A DNA stretch of 56,496 nt from JAEUKQ01 sp044227605. GTDB taxonomy: Bacteria; Pseudomonadota; Alphaproteobacteria; JAEUKQ01. A program made the position numbers and the translations under genes. Under the pieces are notes generated by a model. It was given only the letters and a program-made list of their open reading frames with translations, was not told the DNA's origin and ran no database searches. Each line of letters begins with the position of its first letter. Positions within the stretch are counted from its first letter, which is position 1. Shown here piece after piece: positions 43,870 through 53,043 of this stretch. The stretch spans positions 1 to 56,496 of the forward strand of contig JBGAWJ010000002.1 in NCBI GenBank assembly GCA_044227605.1, given 5' to 3'.

Positions 43870-44997
43870 TTAAGATTTTTTCCAGCTATTCACATAAGCC
43901 AAGTTTTCAATATCTTTGGTTGATGCCCCTGTTTCTAGGGCATCACGTGTATCGATCATCACGGCATATTCGTCGGTTGCCGGTTTTTTTTGCACCAACA
44001 TATTTTGCAAAGCCTTGGGGTGTGGCCCATGCGTGAAGCCGCAGGGATGGAAGGTTATCATGCCTGCTTTAATGTTATCCCGGCTGAAAAAATCACCGGC
44101 ATGATAAAACAGCACTTCATCATAATCATCATTATTATGGAAGAAGGGAATCTTAATGGCATCAGGGGCGCTTTCAAAGGGACGTGGCGCAAAGGTGCAA
44201 ACAACAAAGCGGTTGGCTACAAAAGTGGTGTGGGCGGAGGGGGGCAAATGATAGCGGTGGCTTATCAGGGGGCGGATATCGGCCACATTGATCCGCACCG
44301 GTGCCAAATCACCTTTCCAACCCATTGCGTCCAAGGGGTTGAAGGGATAGGTAACGGTTGAAATCAATTGCCGCCGTTTAATCCGCACTTGCCATTTTTT
44401 TTCATCTTGCTGTGTCCGGAAAGCCTCATCAATGGCTGGCACATCTAGCATTGCCGGATCGAAGATAGCATGGGCGCCAACCAAGCCTTTTTCTGGTAAC
44501 TGATAACTACTGTTGGTGGCTTCAATCAACAATAGTTTTATCCCACTGCCCTGAGGTTCCAGCCGCCACATGGTGCTGCGGGGGATCATCACATAATCGC
44601 CAGCCCGGATGCTTAAATGGCCGAAATCACAATATAATTCAGCATTACCTTCGTGGATGAACAGCAACTCATCGCCATCACCATTTCGCACCAAATGATC
44701 CATTTTTTGGGATAAATGCCAAAAACGCAGGCGGACATTGGCATTGAATAAAATATCAGGTGCCTGCCACGGACAGGAAATTGAGCCTGATAATTTATTC
44801 AAATCAAAAGCCCTTGGGCGTAGCGGCCCTTCCCAATCAATCCAACCGGTCGGGGGGTGCTTATGATACATATGGCTGGCTGGGCCGAAGAAACCCTCTT
44901 TGCCGATTTCCCGCTCATAAGAGCCTTCGGGCAAATTCGCATGGGCTTGGCGAGAGGTGATGCCGGCACGTACCGGAAAAGGGATATAATTTTTCAT
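43870..44997 (-). CDS. hmgA: Homogentisate 1,2-dioxygenase family protein
   Basis: This non-heme iron dioxygenase family opens the homogentisate ring. The cupin core shows HEGNAELYCDFGHLSIRAGDYVMIP, and the metal-site region has FFHNNDDYDEVLFYHAGDF followed by HPCGFTHGPHP, which together supply the His/Glu/His ligands. The length of 375 residues fits the shorter bacterial HmgA form. It shares an operon with the FAH-family gene. A maleylacetoacetate isomerase gene, needed between the two steps, is not in this window. Confidence 0.85.
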   Translation of the reverse strand: MKNYIPFPVRAGITSRQAHANLPEGSYEREIGKEGFFGPASHMYHKHPPTGWIDWEGPLRPRAFDLNKLSGSISCPWQAPDILFNANVRLRFWHLSQKMDHLVRNGDGDELLFIHEGNAELYCDFGHLSIRAGDYVMIPRSTMWRLEPQGSGIKLLLIEATNSSYQLPEKGLVGAHAIFDPAMLDVPAIDEAFRTQQDEKKWQVRIKRRQLISTVTYPFNPLDAMGWKGDLAPVRINVADIRPLISHRYHLPPSAHTTFVANRFVVCTFAPRPFESAPDAIKIPFFHNNDDYDEVLFYHAGDFFSRDNIKAGMITFHPCGFTHGPHPKALQNMLVQKKPATDEYAVMIDTRDALETGASTKDIENLAYVNSWKKS

Positions 44998-45083
44998 TGA
45001 TCAACCAGGAATTAAAGAGATGAATGTACGAGCGGTTTTTACCATCATCGTCCCTATCTTAGGGATAAATATAAAAGGGGGCT

Positions 45084-45470
45084 TTAGGGATTATTTTTGA
45101 TCGATTCCCATAAACCTATTGTATTGCCCTCGGTATCTTTAATGCGCGCATAATAGCCGAAATTACCAACATTTTGCTTCGGCAGCACCACTTTGCCACC
45201 GCTGCTTGCCACTTTTTTCAAGGCGCCGTCAATCGATTTGACGTCGATTACGACCAATGGGTAAGCGGCGGTTGCATCTCTGGCCATCAGGCCGCCATTA
45301 ATCTTGCCGGGTTCCTTCGGGCGTCCTTTTTGGTCGCCTTCCGTCGTCATAGCCATGACATAATCCATTCCCGGAATTTCCTGGAATTGCCAACCAAACA
45401 TGGTTTGATAAAATTTCTTTGCCCGTTCTTTATTATCGAACACTACTTCAAAATGCGAGACCGAATCCAT
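45084..45470 (-). CDS. VOC/glyoxalase family protein
   Basis: The 128-residue vicinal-oxygen-chelate protein has one pair of beta-alpha-beta-beta-beta modules: SHFEVVFDNKERAKKFYQTMFGW, the central GGLMARD and the terminal YYARIKDTEGNTIGLWES with a metal-type Glu. Similar single-domain proteins are often annotated as glyoxalase-like or antibiotic-resistance-like, without known substrate. The ATG at 45470 is used because the family start MDSVSHFEV lies there; the frame extends to 45587. It stands alone. Confidence 0.8.
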   Translation of the reverse strand: MDSVSHFEVVFDNKERAKKFYQTMFGWQFQEIPGMDYVMAMTTEGDQKGRPKEPGKINGGLMARDATAAYPLVVIDVKSIDGALKKVASSGGKVVLPKQNVGNFGYYARIKDTEGNTIGLWESIKNNP

Positions 45471-45638
45471 TATTTCCCCCAGTTTTTTGAATAATTTTTT
45501 TGACCGCTCCATCGATTGTGCAAAAATACAGGATGAAGATGACGAGATTATATCACTGGAAAATAAGAGATCAAACCTAATCCGCACTAAAAATGGGAAA
45601 ACTTGTATTGGGATATCATGAACATCGAGGCAGTTATA

Positions 45639-46793
45639 TTAATGGGCGACTACAGCGGCTTGCAACGCTTGTTGAACCAGCTGTTCCCGCTTTTGACGCA
45701 CGCTATCCGATTTCAACTGTCCGCAAGCAGCCATGATATCTTCCCCCCGGGGGGTGCGGACAGGGGAAGCGTAACCGGCATCAAAAATGATGTGGCTGAA
45801 ACGCTGGATGGCTTCATCGGTTGAACGTTCAAAAGGTGCGCCAGGCCAGGGGTTAAAAGGGATCAAATTGACCTTGGCCGGAATGCCATGGATCAGGCGC
45901 ACCAATTCCTTGGCCTCAGCTGCCGAATCATTAATATCTTTCAGCATCACATATTCAAAGGTAATCCGGCGGACATTGCTGAGGCTTGGATAATTCCGGC
46001 AGGCATTTAATAATTCTTTGATGGGATATTTTTTATTGATGGGGACCAAATGATCGCGCAATTCATCATTCACAGCGTGCAGCGAAATCGCCAAATTTAC
46101 ATTCAATTCTGCTCCACATCGCTCAATCAGGGGCACAACACCTGCGGTTGATAAGGTAATGCGCCGCCGTGATAAAGAAATGCCTTCGCCATCCATCACG
46201 ATCAACAGGGCTTTGGCAACATTTTCATAATTATATAAGGGCTCCCCCATCCCCATCATGACTATATTGGATAACAAACGTCCCTCGGCAGGTGAAGGCC
46301 ATTCCTGCAATTGGTCGCGCGCATTAAGGATCTGGCCGACGATCTCCGCAGTTGAAAGGTTGCGGACCAGCCGCTGCGTTCCCGTGTGGCAAAATTTACA
46401 AGTCAAGGTGCAGCCCACCTGGGATGAAACACATAAGGTACCTCGGTCTTCCTCCGGGATGTAAACCGATTCAATTTCCTGGCCGTCCGCCATTTTCAAC
46501 AACCATTTGCGGGTGCCATCTTTGGAATCAAGGGATCTGCTGACTGCGGGCCTGCTGATAACAAAATGTTGCAGCAGCAGTGTACGCACCTCCTTGGATA
46601 GATTGTTCATCCCGCTAAAATCGGTTAACCCTTGATGATAAATCCAATGCCATAATTGTTTGGCGCGAAAAGCGGGCAAACCGATTGCCGCAACCGCCGC
46701 AATCATTTCATCTCGGTTGAGGCCAACCAAATTCACCCGCCCATCCGGTGTCCGGGTGGGGGCGAATTGAGCGGCGTGACTGGTTGTACCCAT
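45639..46793 (-). CDS. rlmN: Dual-specificity 23S rRNA/tRNA adenine-C2 methyltransferase
   Basis: RlmN methylates A2503 of 23S rRNA and A37 of some tRNAs by radical SAM chemistry. The cluster motif GCTLTCKFCHTG is an intact CxxxCxxC. The catalytic Cys of the C-terminal loop appears in MAACGQL, and MGMGEPLYNYENV and FEYVMLKDINDS are conserved. The length of 384 residues is normal. Its intact motif contrasts with that of mtaB in the same window. Confidence 0.96.
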   Translation of the reverse strand: MGTTSHAAQFAPTRTPDGRVNLVGLNRDEMIAAVAAIGLPAFRAKQLWHWIYHQGLTDFSGMNNLSKEVRTLLLQHFVISRPAVSRSLDSKDGTRKWLLKMADGQEIESVYIPEEDRGTLCVSSQVGCTLTCKFCHTGTQRLVRNLSTAEIVGQILNARDQLQEWPSPAEGRLLSNIVMMGMGEPLYNYENVAKALLIVMDGEGISLSRRRITLSTAGVVPLIERCGAELNVNLAISLHAVNDELRDHLVPINKKYPIKELLNACRNYPSLSNVRRITFEYVMLKDINDSAAEAKELVRLIHGIPAKVNLIPFNPWPGAPFERSTDEAIQRFSHIIFDAGYASPVRTPRGEDIMAACGQLKSDSVRQKREQLVQQALQAAVVAH

Positions 46794-46877
46794 GATATAT
46801 CCAATAATTAAGGGATGAAAAGCGACTTGATCGCAGCCGCTTGCTTTTCATTGACATACGCATCTTATCATACAGAA

Positions 46878-46899
46878 CAGGCCATATCAATATGGCCTG
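46878..46899 (-). terminator. Perfect hairpin after the ialB-like gene
   Basis: CAGGCCATAT and ATATGGCCTG pair over ten bases around a two-base loop. It lies between the ialB-like stop and rlmN, both on the minus strand. The following TTCTGTATG is not a true T-run, so it may be a terminator needing help, or a transcript-protecting hairpin. Confidence 0.45.
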
Positions 46900-46941
46900 C
46901 TGGTTAACTTAAAAATGTCATAGATAAAGGTCTAAAGGAAC

Positions 46942-47490
46942 TTAACGACTGACGTTACAAGCGGTGTTGATGGCGGCGTAGGCTTTAGAAAAACCCGTCA
47001 ACGAAAAGGTATCGCGGGTTTTGGTGTTGCGTGATGAAATGCCTAAAACAGTTAAATTTTTACCTTTGCGCATATTATCCACCAAAATCTTATCCCCAGC
47101 GGCATCTTTCACCCAGGCTTTGTCATCTTGGGTAAATAAAATATGTTTAGACCCCCCATCCACTTGGATGGTCACTTCGCTGCCTAGTTTATAAGGGTAA
47201 CCCGTAAACATCGTGACGGTATCTATGCTGTTGGCCGCGGGTCGGTGGGTGATCATCAAATACACTCGTCCCCGGTTGCTGTAGCTGCCTTCAATCGCTT
47301 CTGATTTGGCAGCATCACTCATCATAAAACAGCCAATTTTGCCATTTTCATCAAAGGAAGCTGCTTGCCAATTGTCAAATTTGCCTAAATCAGTCATCGT
47401 CGGTTTGGTTGCTGGTTGCTGGGCAACCACGGCCAAAGAAAACAAAATTGCTGATAATCCGGCGAGTGAGGCGAATCCAAATTTTTTCAT
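46942..47490 (-). CDS. Invasion-associated locus B (IalB) family protein
   Basis: A periplasmic protein of 182 residues with a clear signal peptide (MKKFGFASLAGLSAILFSLA, cleavage near VVAQQ). The mature part shows the IalB-like layout: FDNWQAASFDENGKIGCFMMSDA, a central strand-rich core (RVYLMITHRP, VTIQVDGGSKHILF) and a C-terminal Cys (NTACNV) that can pair with the first. IalB was named for erythrocyte invasion by Bartonella, but the family is widespread in alphaproteobacteria and does not itself imply a pathogen. It stands alone upstream of rlmN. Confidence 0.85.
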   Translation of the reverse strand: MKKFGFASLAGLSAILFSLAVVAQQPATKPTMTDLGKFDNWQAASFDENGKIGCFMMSDAAKSEAIEGSYSNRGRVYLMITHRPAANSIDTVTMFTGYPYKLGSEVTIQVDGGSKHILFTQDDKAWVKDAAGDKILVDNMRKGKNLTVLGISSRNTKTRDTFSLTGFSKAYAAINTACNVSR

Positions 47491-47574
47491 AACAGATATA
47501 CTCCTGGGTTATTCTATTCCTCAAGTCTCAAGGCAAATCAGGTATCGTGGTGATAAAATCAGTTTATACCCAAT

Positions 47575-47592
47575 TTAGTCTGATAAGACTAA
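47575..47592. promoter_or_regulatory. Palindrome in the ialB-ansA divergent region
   Basis: TTAGTC and GACTAA form a perfect six-base inverted repeat with a six-base spacer. The region between the divergent genes should contain both promoters, so this may be an operator. Confidence 0.25.
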
Positions 47593-47740
47593 GGTTTTTC
47601 CAAATGATAAAAAACGATAATAAGATTCCCTGGTAAAAGCAACTTGTTCGCAGTACAAATTATTTTATTTTTGCCAAGCAACGCGCTAGGATGATTAACG
47701 ACGCAATAAAGAAACGGAACTGTCTTATAAAGGATACCGC

Positions 47741-48751
47741 ATGAAAGTTGAGAAGCGCAAAACCAGCCATCATCCCTTATCGATTGAAGTAACCCGAGGA
47801 GATATGGTTGAAAGCCTGCATCAGGTTGATGCGGCTGTTGTTGATTGGCAAGGCAAATTGGTGAAGGGCTGGGGGGATGTCCACAAGATAGTCTATGCGC
47901 GTTCATCTCTTAAACCCCTGCAAGCCATTCCCTTAGTTGAAAGTGGGGCGGCGGCCCATTATGCCTTGGAGGATAAGGAAATTGCTTTGGCCTGTGCCTC
48001 GCATGAAGGGGAAGACATCCATGTGGAAACGGTGGCCAGTTGGTTGCGAAAAATCGGCTGTCAGGAAAATGACCTGGCTTGCGGTATCCATGCTCCTTAT
48101 TATCCGGCGGCGGCCGAAAAATTAATCCGGGAAAACCGTAAACCCAGCCCGATGCACAATAATTGCTCCGGCAAACATACGGGATTTTTGTCAACCGCTC
48201 GTTTTTATCGGGAATCTTTAAAAGGGTATGTTGATTACAACCATCCCGTTCAGCAACGAATCGTGCAAGTTTTGGAGGAAATGACGGGGGTTTGCCTCAC
48301 GCAAGCACCCAAAGGCATTGATGGCTGCGGCATTCCCGTTATCGGCATTCCCTTATTTGAAACAGCTTACGCCATGGCGCGGATGGCCAATCCGGCCGAT
48401 TTAGCGATAAGCCGTCAGCAGGCCATTCAAAAAATCACCCAGGCGATCCGGCAGCATCCCTTAATGATTGGCGGGCATGGCCGTTTTTGTAGCATCTTGA
48501 CTGAGCAGTTACAAGAGCGCGGTTTTGTCAAAGTGGGGGCGGAAGGGGTTTATATTGCTGTGCTACCGCAAAAGGGCTTGGGTATTGCCTTGAAAGCGGC
48601 GGATGGGGCCATCAGGGCTGCGGAAATGGCGTTGGTTAAAATTTTGCTGGATTTGCAGATTTTAAATCAGAAAGATATAGAACCGCTTGAAAAATTCATC
48701 CATCCTGTCATCAAAAACCGGGCAGGGCTGAAGGTCGGCGAAATAAGGTAA
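47741..48751 (+). CDS. L-asparaginase II family protein (Rhizobium AnsA type)
   Basis: This amidohydrolase family (unrelated to E. coli asparaginases) converts asparagine to aspartate and ammonia. The conserved segments are visible in order: ITRGDMVESLHQ-like N-terminus, YARSSLKPLQAIPL, CASHEGEDIHV (family SHxGE), HNNCSGKHTGFL with the putative nucleophile region, and DGCGIPVIGIPL. The length of 336 residues is normal. A basic pre-sequence is not a signal peptide, so the enzyme is cytoplasmic. The next gene begins 10 bases downstream and may be cotranscribed. Confidence 0.88.
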   Translation: MKVEKRKTSHHPLSIEVTRGDMVESLHQVDAAVVDWQGKLVKGWGDVHKIVYARSSLKPLQAIPLVESGAAAHYALEDKEIALACASHEGEDIHVETVASWLRKIGCQENDLACGIHAPYYPAAAEKLIRENRKPSPMHNNCSGKHTGFLSTARFYRESLKGYVDYNHPVQQRIVQVLEEMTGVCLTQAPKGIDGCGIPVIGIPLFETAYAMARMANPADLAISRQQAIQKITQAIRQHPLMIGGHGRFCSILTEQLQERGFVKVGAEGVYIAVLPQKGLGIALKAADGAIRAAEMALVKILLDLQILNQKDIEPLEKFIHPVIKNRAGLKVGEIR

Positions 48752-48761
48752 GGATAGATGC

Positions 48762-49458
48762 ATGATCAGCAAAACAGAAAAAAGATGGCAAGAAGTTAAG
48801 CCAATGATCCAAGAATATTTACAATCCGGCCATGATTACTTTTTTTTTAAACCGATTGGTCAGTTTTTTATATCCGCCAGAGGTTTTTTTTAGGTCTCAT
48901 ACCGATATCGAGGCTTCGCAAACGCCGGTAAGGGATATAAACCTTATAGTCAGGATCATGGAGGATTTTGGCACTGATACCCAGATAATAGGCTTATGTG
49001 CGAGCTTTATTGATCATCATTTATTAAGGGCGGGTAGACAAAAAAGACAAAAAATTTATCCGCTGATTTTACGGTTGATTGAAAAATATCAGGACGTGGA
49101 AAAGGTTGCAAGCGTTCCTGAGGATAGATCTCTCCAAGCAAAGCGTTGTCTCTTGGTTGCTTTAACGAATGCTGTGGATGTCTTGCCTAATGATATTTTA
49201 AAACATGATCTGAACGTATATCGTTTTATTATCACTTGTTTGCAGGATTTACGGGAGCCAGGATCCGATCAGGATCCAGTGATTCTCTTTTTAAAAGAAA
49301 TTTTGGGTGTTAAGGGGCATCAATTCTTAGCGTTAGAGCAACGGCAGGAAATCATCCGCCTTTTATTGGATGTGAACCCCCATCGACTTATTTCTTACAG
49401 CCAAGAAGATATAACCTCTTTGATACAAGCATTCTCCAAGATAGATCAACCTTCGTAA
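48762..49458 (+). pseudogene. Unknown helical protein, split by a T9 tract
   Basis: AAGGA precedes the ATG at 48762, whose frame (MISKTEKRWQEVKPMIQEYL) runs to TAG 48891. From about 48840 the protein-like sequence continues in another frame to 49458 (FLNRLVSFLYPPEV, RDINLIVRIMEDFG, HLLRAGRQKRQ). The frames would fuse if the T9 run (48840-48848) had eight bases, giving about 231 residues, mostly helical and without recognised domains. The inner ATG at 48832 lacks a ribosome binding site, so a single frameshifted gene is more likely than a stand-alone short one. A sequencing error or phase-variable slippage are alternatives to decay. Confidence 0.6.
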
Positions 49459-49584
49459 AGACATTAGAATTTTAGAGGTTTTCAAAGCCTAGGCTGGACA
49501 TTTTGGCAAACGGCGTTATGGTAGGCCCAATCGGGCAAATGAATAATGATATGCCCTTGGATCTTAATTGTAGGAATAGGATAG

Positions 49585-50151
49585 ATGTTCAGGAAATCCG
49601 GTCTTTTTTTTAGGCACTGGTTGAAGACACCGAAAAGCGTCGGCGCCATTGTTCCCAGCAGCGACGCGCTCGCAGCTGCCATGGCGCGCGGTGTCCCTAA
49701 AAGAGACGGTTATGTGATTGAATTGGGCGGTGGGACAGGGGTTATCACGCAAGGGTTATTAAACAGCGGCATTAAACCAGAAAAATTAATTGTAGTCGAA
49801 CGCGATCCCTTATTTCATGATTTGCTGGTTAAGCGTTTTCCAAAGCTCAACATCATCAAAGGAAATGCCACGGATTTGCAAAGCTTAGTTCGCCCTTTAG
49901 GGGTTAATGAGGCGATTGCTGTTGTTTCGGGACTACCCTTGATTGGTATGCCGAAACCCGTTCAGCACCAAATCATGAATGAATCAAAGGCGTTGATGGG
50001 CGCAGAATCGCCGTTTATTCAATTCACCTACAGCCTTTTCTGCCCGCTGGACCGCGAGGGTTTCAAAATCCACGGCCGCCGCTTAGAGCGGGTTTTCAAC
50101 AATATTCCGCCAGCCTCAGTATGGGCTTATTATAAAAATCCGAGCACCTAA
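49585..50151 (+). CDS. Class I SAM-dependent methyltransferase, phospholipid N-methyltransferase-like
   Basis: The 188-residue protein has the SAM-binding motif VIELGGGTGVITQGLL (about residues 43-58), an acidic ribose-binding strand (LIVVERDPLFHDLL) and a VVSGLPLIGMP post-motif. The N-terminus FFRHWLKTPKSVGAIVPSS is characteristic of the PmtA/KsgA-like group that methylates phosphatidylethanolamine toward phosphatidylcholine. The substrate is inferred from this resemblance only. AGGATAG precedes the ATG. It stands alone. Confidence 0.75.
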   Translation: MFRKSGLFFRHWLKTPKSVGAIVPSSDALAAAMARGVPKRDGYVIELGGGTGVITQGLLNSGIKPEKLIVVERDPLFHDLLVKRFPKLNIIKGNATDLQSLVRPLGVNEAIAVVSGLPLIGMPKPVQHQIMNESKALMGAESPFIQFTYSLFCPLDREGFKIHGRRLERVFNNIPPASVWAYYKNPST

Positions 50152-50200
50152 GGCAATTACCCGGTTCTATCAGCGGCCTAGCATGAAAGCGCCTGGTTTT

Positions 50201-51568
50201 TTAACTTCCAGCAACCATTAAACTGTCAACCAGCAGGGTTGGCGAGTTGACGCGGTAATTAAAGCTTAAATCATTGGCAACGATGAGATTGCGGAAGATT
50301 TCCTGCAAATTGCCAGCAACGGTCAATTCACTAACCGGATAGGCAATCGATCCGTTTTCAATCCAAAAACCAGTTGCACCCCGACTGTAATCGCCCGTGA
50401 TCAAATTAACCCCGTCACCGATTAATTCCGTCACATATAACCCGCTTTTTATGCCTTTAATCAGGCTTTCCGGGGTTACCGTTCCCGCTTCCAGATAAAA
50501 ATTGCTGATGCCAGCACTTGGCAGGGAAGAGGGGGCGCGCACCGCATGGCCGTTGGGCGTCATTTTTAATTGCCGTGCCGAACGTAAATCCAGGAGCCAA
50601 TCTGTCAGCACCCCTTTATCAATCATGGCTTGAGGTTTGCAGGGCAATCCTTCCGCATCAAACGGACGGGAGGCCAACCCTTTTTCCAGCAACGGGTGAT
50701 CCATGACCGTAACCGAGCTTGGGAAAATCTGCTGATGCAATTGGTTTTTTAAAAAACTGGTGCCACGTGCAATCGAGGCGCCGTGGATGGCCGCGGCCAA
50801 ATGCCCCAGAAAGCTGTTGGCGATTCGAGGGTGAAAAACCACTGGCATTTTGCCGGAATTGATCCGTTGTGGATTTAAACGGCGAACTGCCTGTTCTGCA
50901 GCTTTCCGGCCAATATCGCTAGGATGCTTCAAATCTTTGCCGAAAACCGTGGAGCTAAAATCATAATCTCGCTCCATCCCCTGACCGCTTTTGGCGATAA
51001 CAGCGACACTTAAGGAATGGCGGGTATTGCTGTAGGATTGTTGGAAACCGTTGCTGGCAGCAAAATGGGTGTTGGATTTGACCCAAGCACTTTCAGCCCC
51101 TTCGGAATTATCAATACCCTGAACAGATAAAGCCGCTTCTTCGCAAATTTGGGCACGCTCCCGAAGCTTGGAAATATCAGGCTCGACCGGATCAACCATC
51201 AACAAATTGGGTATTTTGGTAATCAACTGTGAGCTTGCCGCAAGCCCGCAATATGGATCTTCCGGTACCAGGTCAACCATGGCTAACCCTTGGTCAATTA
51301 GTTTTTTGATGTTAGACGTCGATATATCTGAGGTTGAAACGATCACCTGGCGCTTACCCTTAAACAAACGGATCCCCAAATCCATAGCTTCGGCGCGTTC
51401 CAGTTTTTCCAGTTTATTCATCCTTTGGCTGTACTGGACGGCGGTTGCCTCCACCAGCAAGAGATCCATCTGACCCGCCCCTGATTTTTTACCATAAGCT
51501 AAAGCTTCCGATAAAATATTGGGAAAAGATGGGGAGGGAAGATCAGTTTTTTTCGGTAATTTTGTCAT
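50201..51568 (-). CDS. pmbA: PmbA/TldE family metalloprotease-like protein
   Basis: PmbA (TldE) forms a heterodimer with TldD and helps process short peptides such as microcins and CcdA. Conserved elements include VEATAVQYSQRMNKLE near the start, the DYDFSSTVF region and GVNLITGDYSRGATGFWIENG near the C-terminus, the strongest family signature. The length of 455 residues is normal. PmbA itself lacks the metal-binding HExxH-like helix of TldD; tldD is not in this window. Confidence 0.92.
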   Translation of the reverse strand: MTKLPKKTDLPSPSFPNILSEALAYGKKSGAGQMDLLLVEATAVQYSQRMNKLEKLERAEAMDLGIRLFKGKRQVIVSTSDISTSNIKKLIDQGLAMVDLVPEDPYCGLAASSQLITKIPNLLMVDPVEPDISKLRERAQICEEAALSVQGIDNSEGAESAWVKSNTHFAASNGFQQSYSNTRHSLSVAVIAKSGQGMERDYDFSSTVFGKDLKHPSDIGRKAAEQAVRRLNPQRINSGKMPVVFHPRIANSFLGHLAAAIHGASIARGTSFLKNQLHQQIFPSSVTVMDHPLLEKGLASRPFDAEGLPCKPQAMIDKGVLTDWLLDLRSARQLKMTPNGHAVRAPSSLPSAGISNFYLEAGTVTPESLIKGIKSGLYVTELIGDGVNLITGDYSRGATGFWIENGSIAYPVSELTVAGNLQEIFRNLIVANDLSFNYRVNSPTLLVDSLMVAGS

Positions 51569-51768
51569 GAAATAAAGCCAATTAAAAGAGAGGTGAATAA
51601 AAGTTATCTTGGGATATTTTGGTCGCTAAGATCAAACAAAAGAAACTAGTATGTAAATTACCATAGTTGACGTCATAAAAGATACATAAGAAAAGACAGT
51701 GGCGTTTTCTAGGAAAGTTGCCCTATGCTATGATCGGTAACAATCTAATTTTTGTCTATAGGGTAAAC

Positions 51769-52437
51769 ATGAGCTGGCAAAAAATGAAGTGTTGGATTTT
51801 TGACTTGGATAATACGTTATATCCCGGAAATTTGCAGGTGATGCCAAGCATTTCTGGTCGCATCCAAGGGTTTATCAGCCAACATTTACAAATACCTATC
51901 GATGAAGCTGTAAAGCTGCAGGATCATTACTGGCAGCAATATGGCACGTCATTGCGGGGATTGATGTTGCATCAGAACGTATCCCCCCAGGATTTTTTGG
52001 ATTATGTCCACCGGGTTGATTTATCCGAACTTAATCCCACCCCCTCCTTACAAAAAATTTTGCGGCAATTGCCAGGTCCCAAATATGTTTTTACGAATAG
52101 TTCCGAACAACATGCGCAAGATGTTTTAGGAAAGTTAGCAATTGCGGATTGTTTTCAAGGGGTTTTTGATGTGAAACAGGCCAATTTTATCCCTAAACCC
52201 CAGCCGGAGGCCTATCAAATTTTTCTGAATAAATATAAAATTCCCCGTTGTCAGTCCGTTTTTTTCGAAGATACGGCAATTAACTTGCAACCAGCTGCGG
52301 GGCACGGTATGAAAACAGTCCTGATCACTACGTCCAAAGCAAAGGATAAAACGCCTATCCCCTATGTCCATCATTACATGCCGGATCTAGTGGAGGGGTT
52401 GCAGGGGGTCTTAGAAGTTATATCAGAGGAAAAATGA
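51769..52437 (+). CDS. HAD-family pyrimidine 5'-nucleotidase-like phosphatase
   Basis: The Asp nucleophile motif is FDLDNTLYPG near residue 12, the second motif is VFTNSSEQHA and the Mg-binding end is VFFEDTAINLQPAAGHGMKTV. These match the SDT1/YjjG-like pyrimidine nucleotidase group found in alphaproteobacteria. The ATG at 51769 (MSWQKMKCWIFDLD) is used; the frame reaches back to 51718. The stop overlaps the next start by four bases, so it is coupled to the membrane-protein gene. Confidence 0.85.
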   Translation: MSWQKMKCWIFDLDNTLYPGNLQVMPSISGRIQGFISQHLQIPIDEAVKLQDHYWQQYGTSLRGLMLHQNVSPQDFLDYVHRVDLSELNPTPSLQKILRQLPGPKYVFTNSSEQHAQDVLGKLAIADCFQGVFDVKQANFIPKPQPEAYQIFLNKYKIPRCQSVFFEDTAINLQPAAGHGMKTVLITTSKAKDKTPIPYVHHYMPDLVEGLQGVLEVISEEK

Positions 52438-52991
52438 GACATTATTTAAAGGGATTGCTTTTAATGCTGCAGGGGCGGGCAGAAGGGACGATGTTCTTTC
52501 CGCAAAACTTGACGGCTGCGAAACATTCTTTCCTTTTAGCTTTTTGGCTGACGCCATTATACCTTTATATGATGTACCGGTTGCAGATAGAGGCCAGTGC
52601 TGTTATCCCTGCGCTTGGTCCTTTTCTGATTATCCAAGCCAGCGCCTATACCCTTTATTGGGTTTTATACCCCCTGATTGTTTATTATTTGGCAAGATAT
52701 TTAGATCGCCCAGCTGCTTATCCGTCTTATATTATTATGTATAATTGGCTGAAAGCCGCACAAATCATCCTGCTTTCCTTGTTATGGGCAGTTGGCGAAG
52801 CCGGTTGGGTGAATGAATCCACTTTTATGGTTTTAAACACTGCCCTAATGGTTATCCTAGTGGTAGCAGAATGGAATATCATCCGTTTTGGCTTGCGGCT
52901 GGGCGGACTCATGCCACTAAATTTCCTGTTCTTAGAGGGTATCATCGGCCTATTAATTGCCGAAGTGGCCGAATCATTGCTACCTAACTAA
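52434..52991 (+). CDS. Integral membrane protein of unknown function
   Basis: A 185-residue protein with about five hydrophobic helices (near residues 32-48, 58-85, 100-122, 130-147 and 158-178). The short amphipathic start (RHYLKGLLLMLQGRAEGTMFF) is probably cytoplasmic. I do not recognise a named family. ATGA overlap with the HAD phosphatase gene shows translational coupling, hinting at a shared role, but none can be stated. Confidence 0.75.
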   Translation: MRHYLKGLLLMLQGRAEGTMFFPQNLTAAKHSFLLAFWLTPLYLYMMYRLQIEASAVIPALGPFLIIQASAYTLYWVLYPLIVYYLARYLDRPAAYPSYIIMYNWLKAAQIILLSLLWAVGEAGWVNESTFMVLNTALMVILVVAEWNIIRFGLRLGGLMPLNFLFLEGIIGLLIAEVAESLLPN

Positions 52992-53043
52992 AAACAGCCG
53001 CAAGCAATGCTAAAGGGGTGTTTCCAATAGGGAAGAGTGGCAC

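Noticed and set aside
46942..47490. IalB-like protein as evidence for a pathogen
   Set aside because: The family is widespread in free-living alphaproteobacteria.
48832..49458. Stand-alone gene from the ATG at 48832
   Set aside because: No ribosome binding site precedes it, while the ATG at 48762 has AAGGA and its frame joins at the T9 tract.
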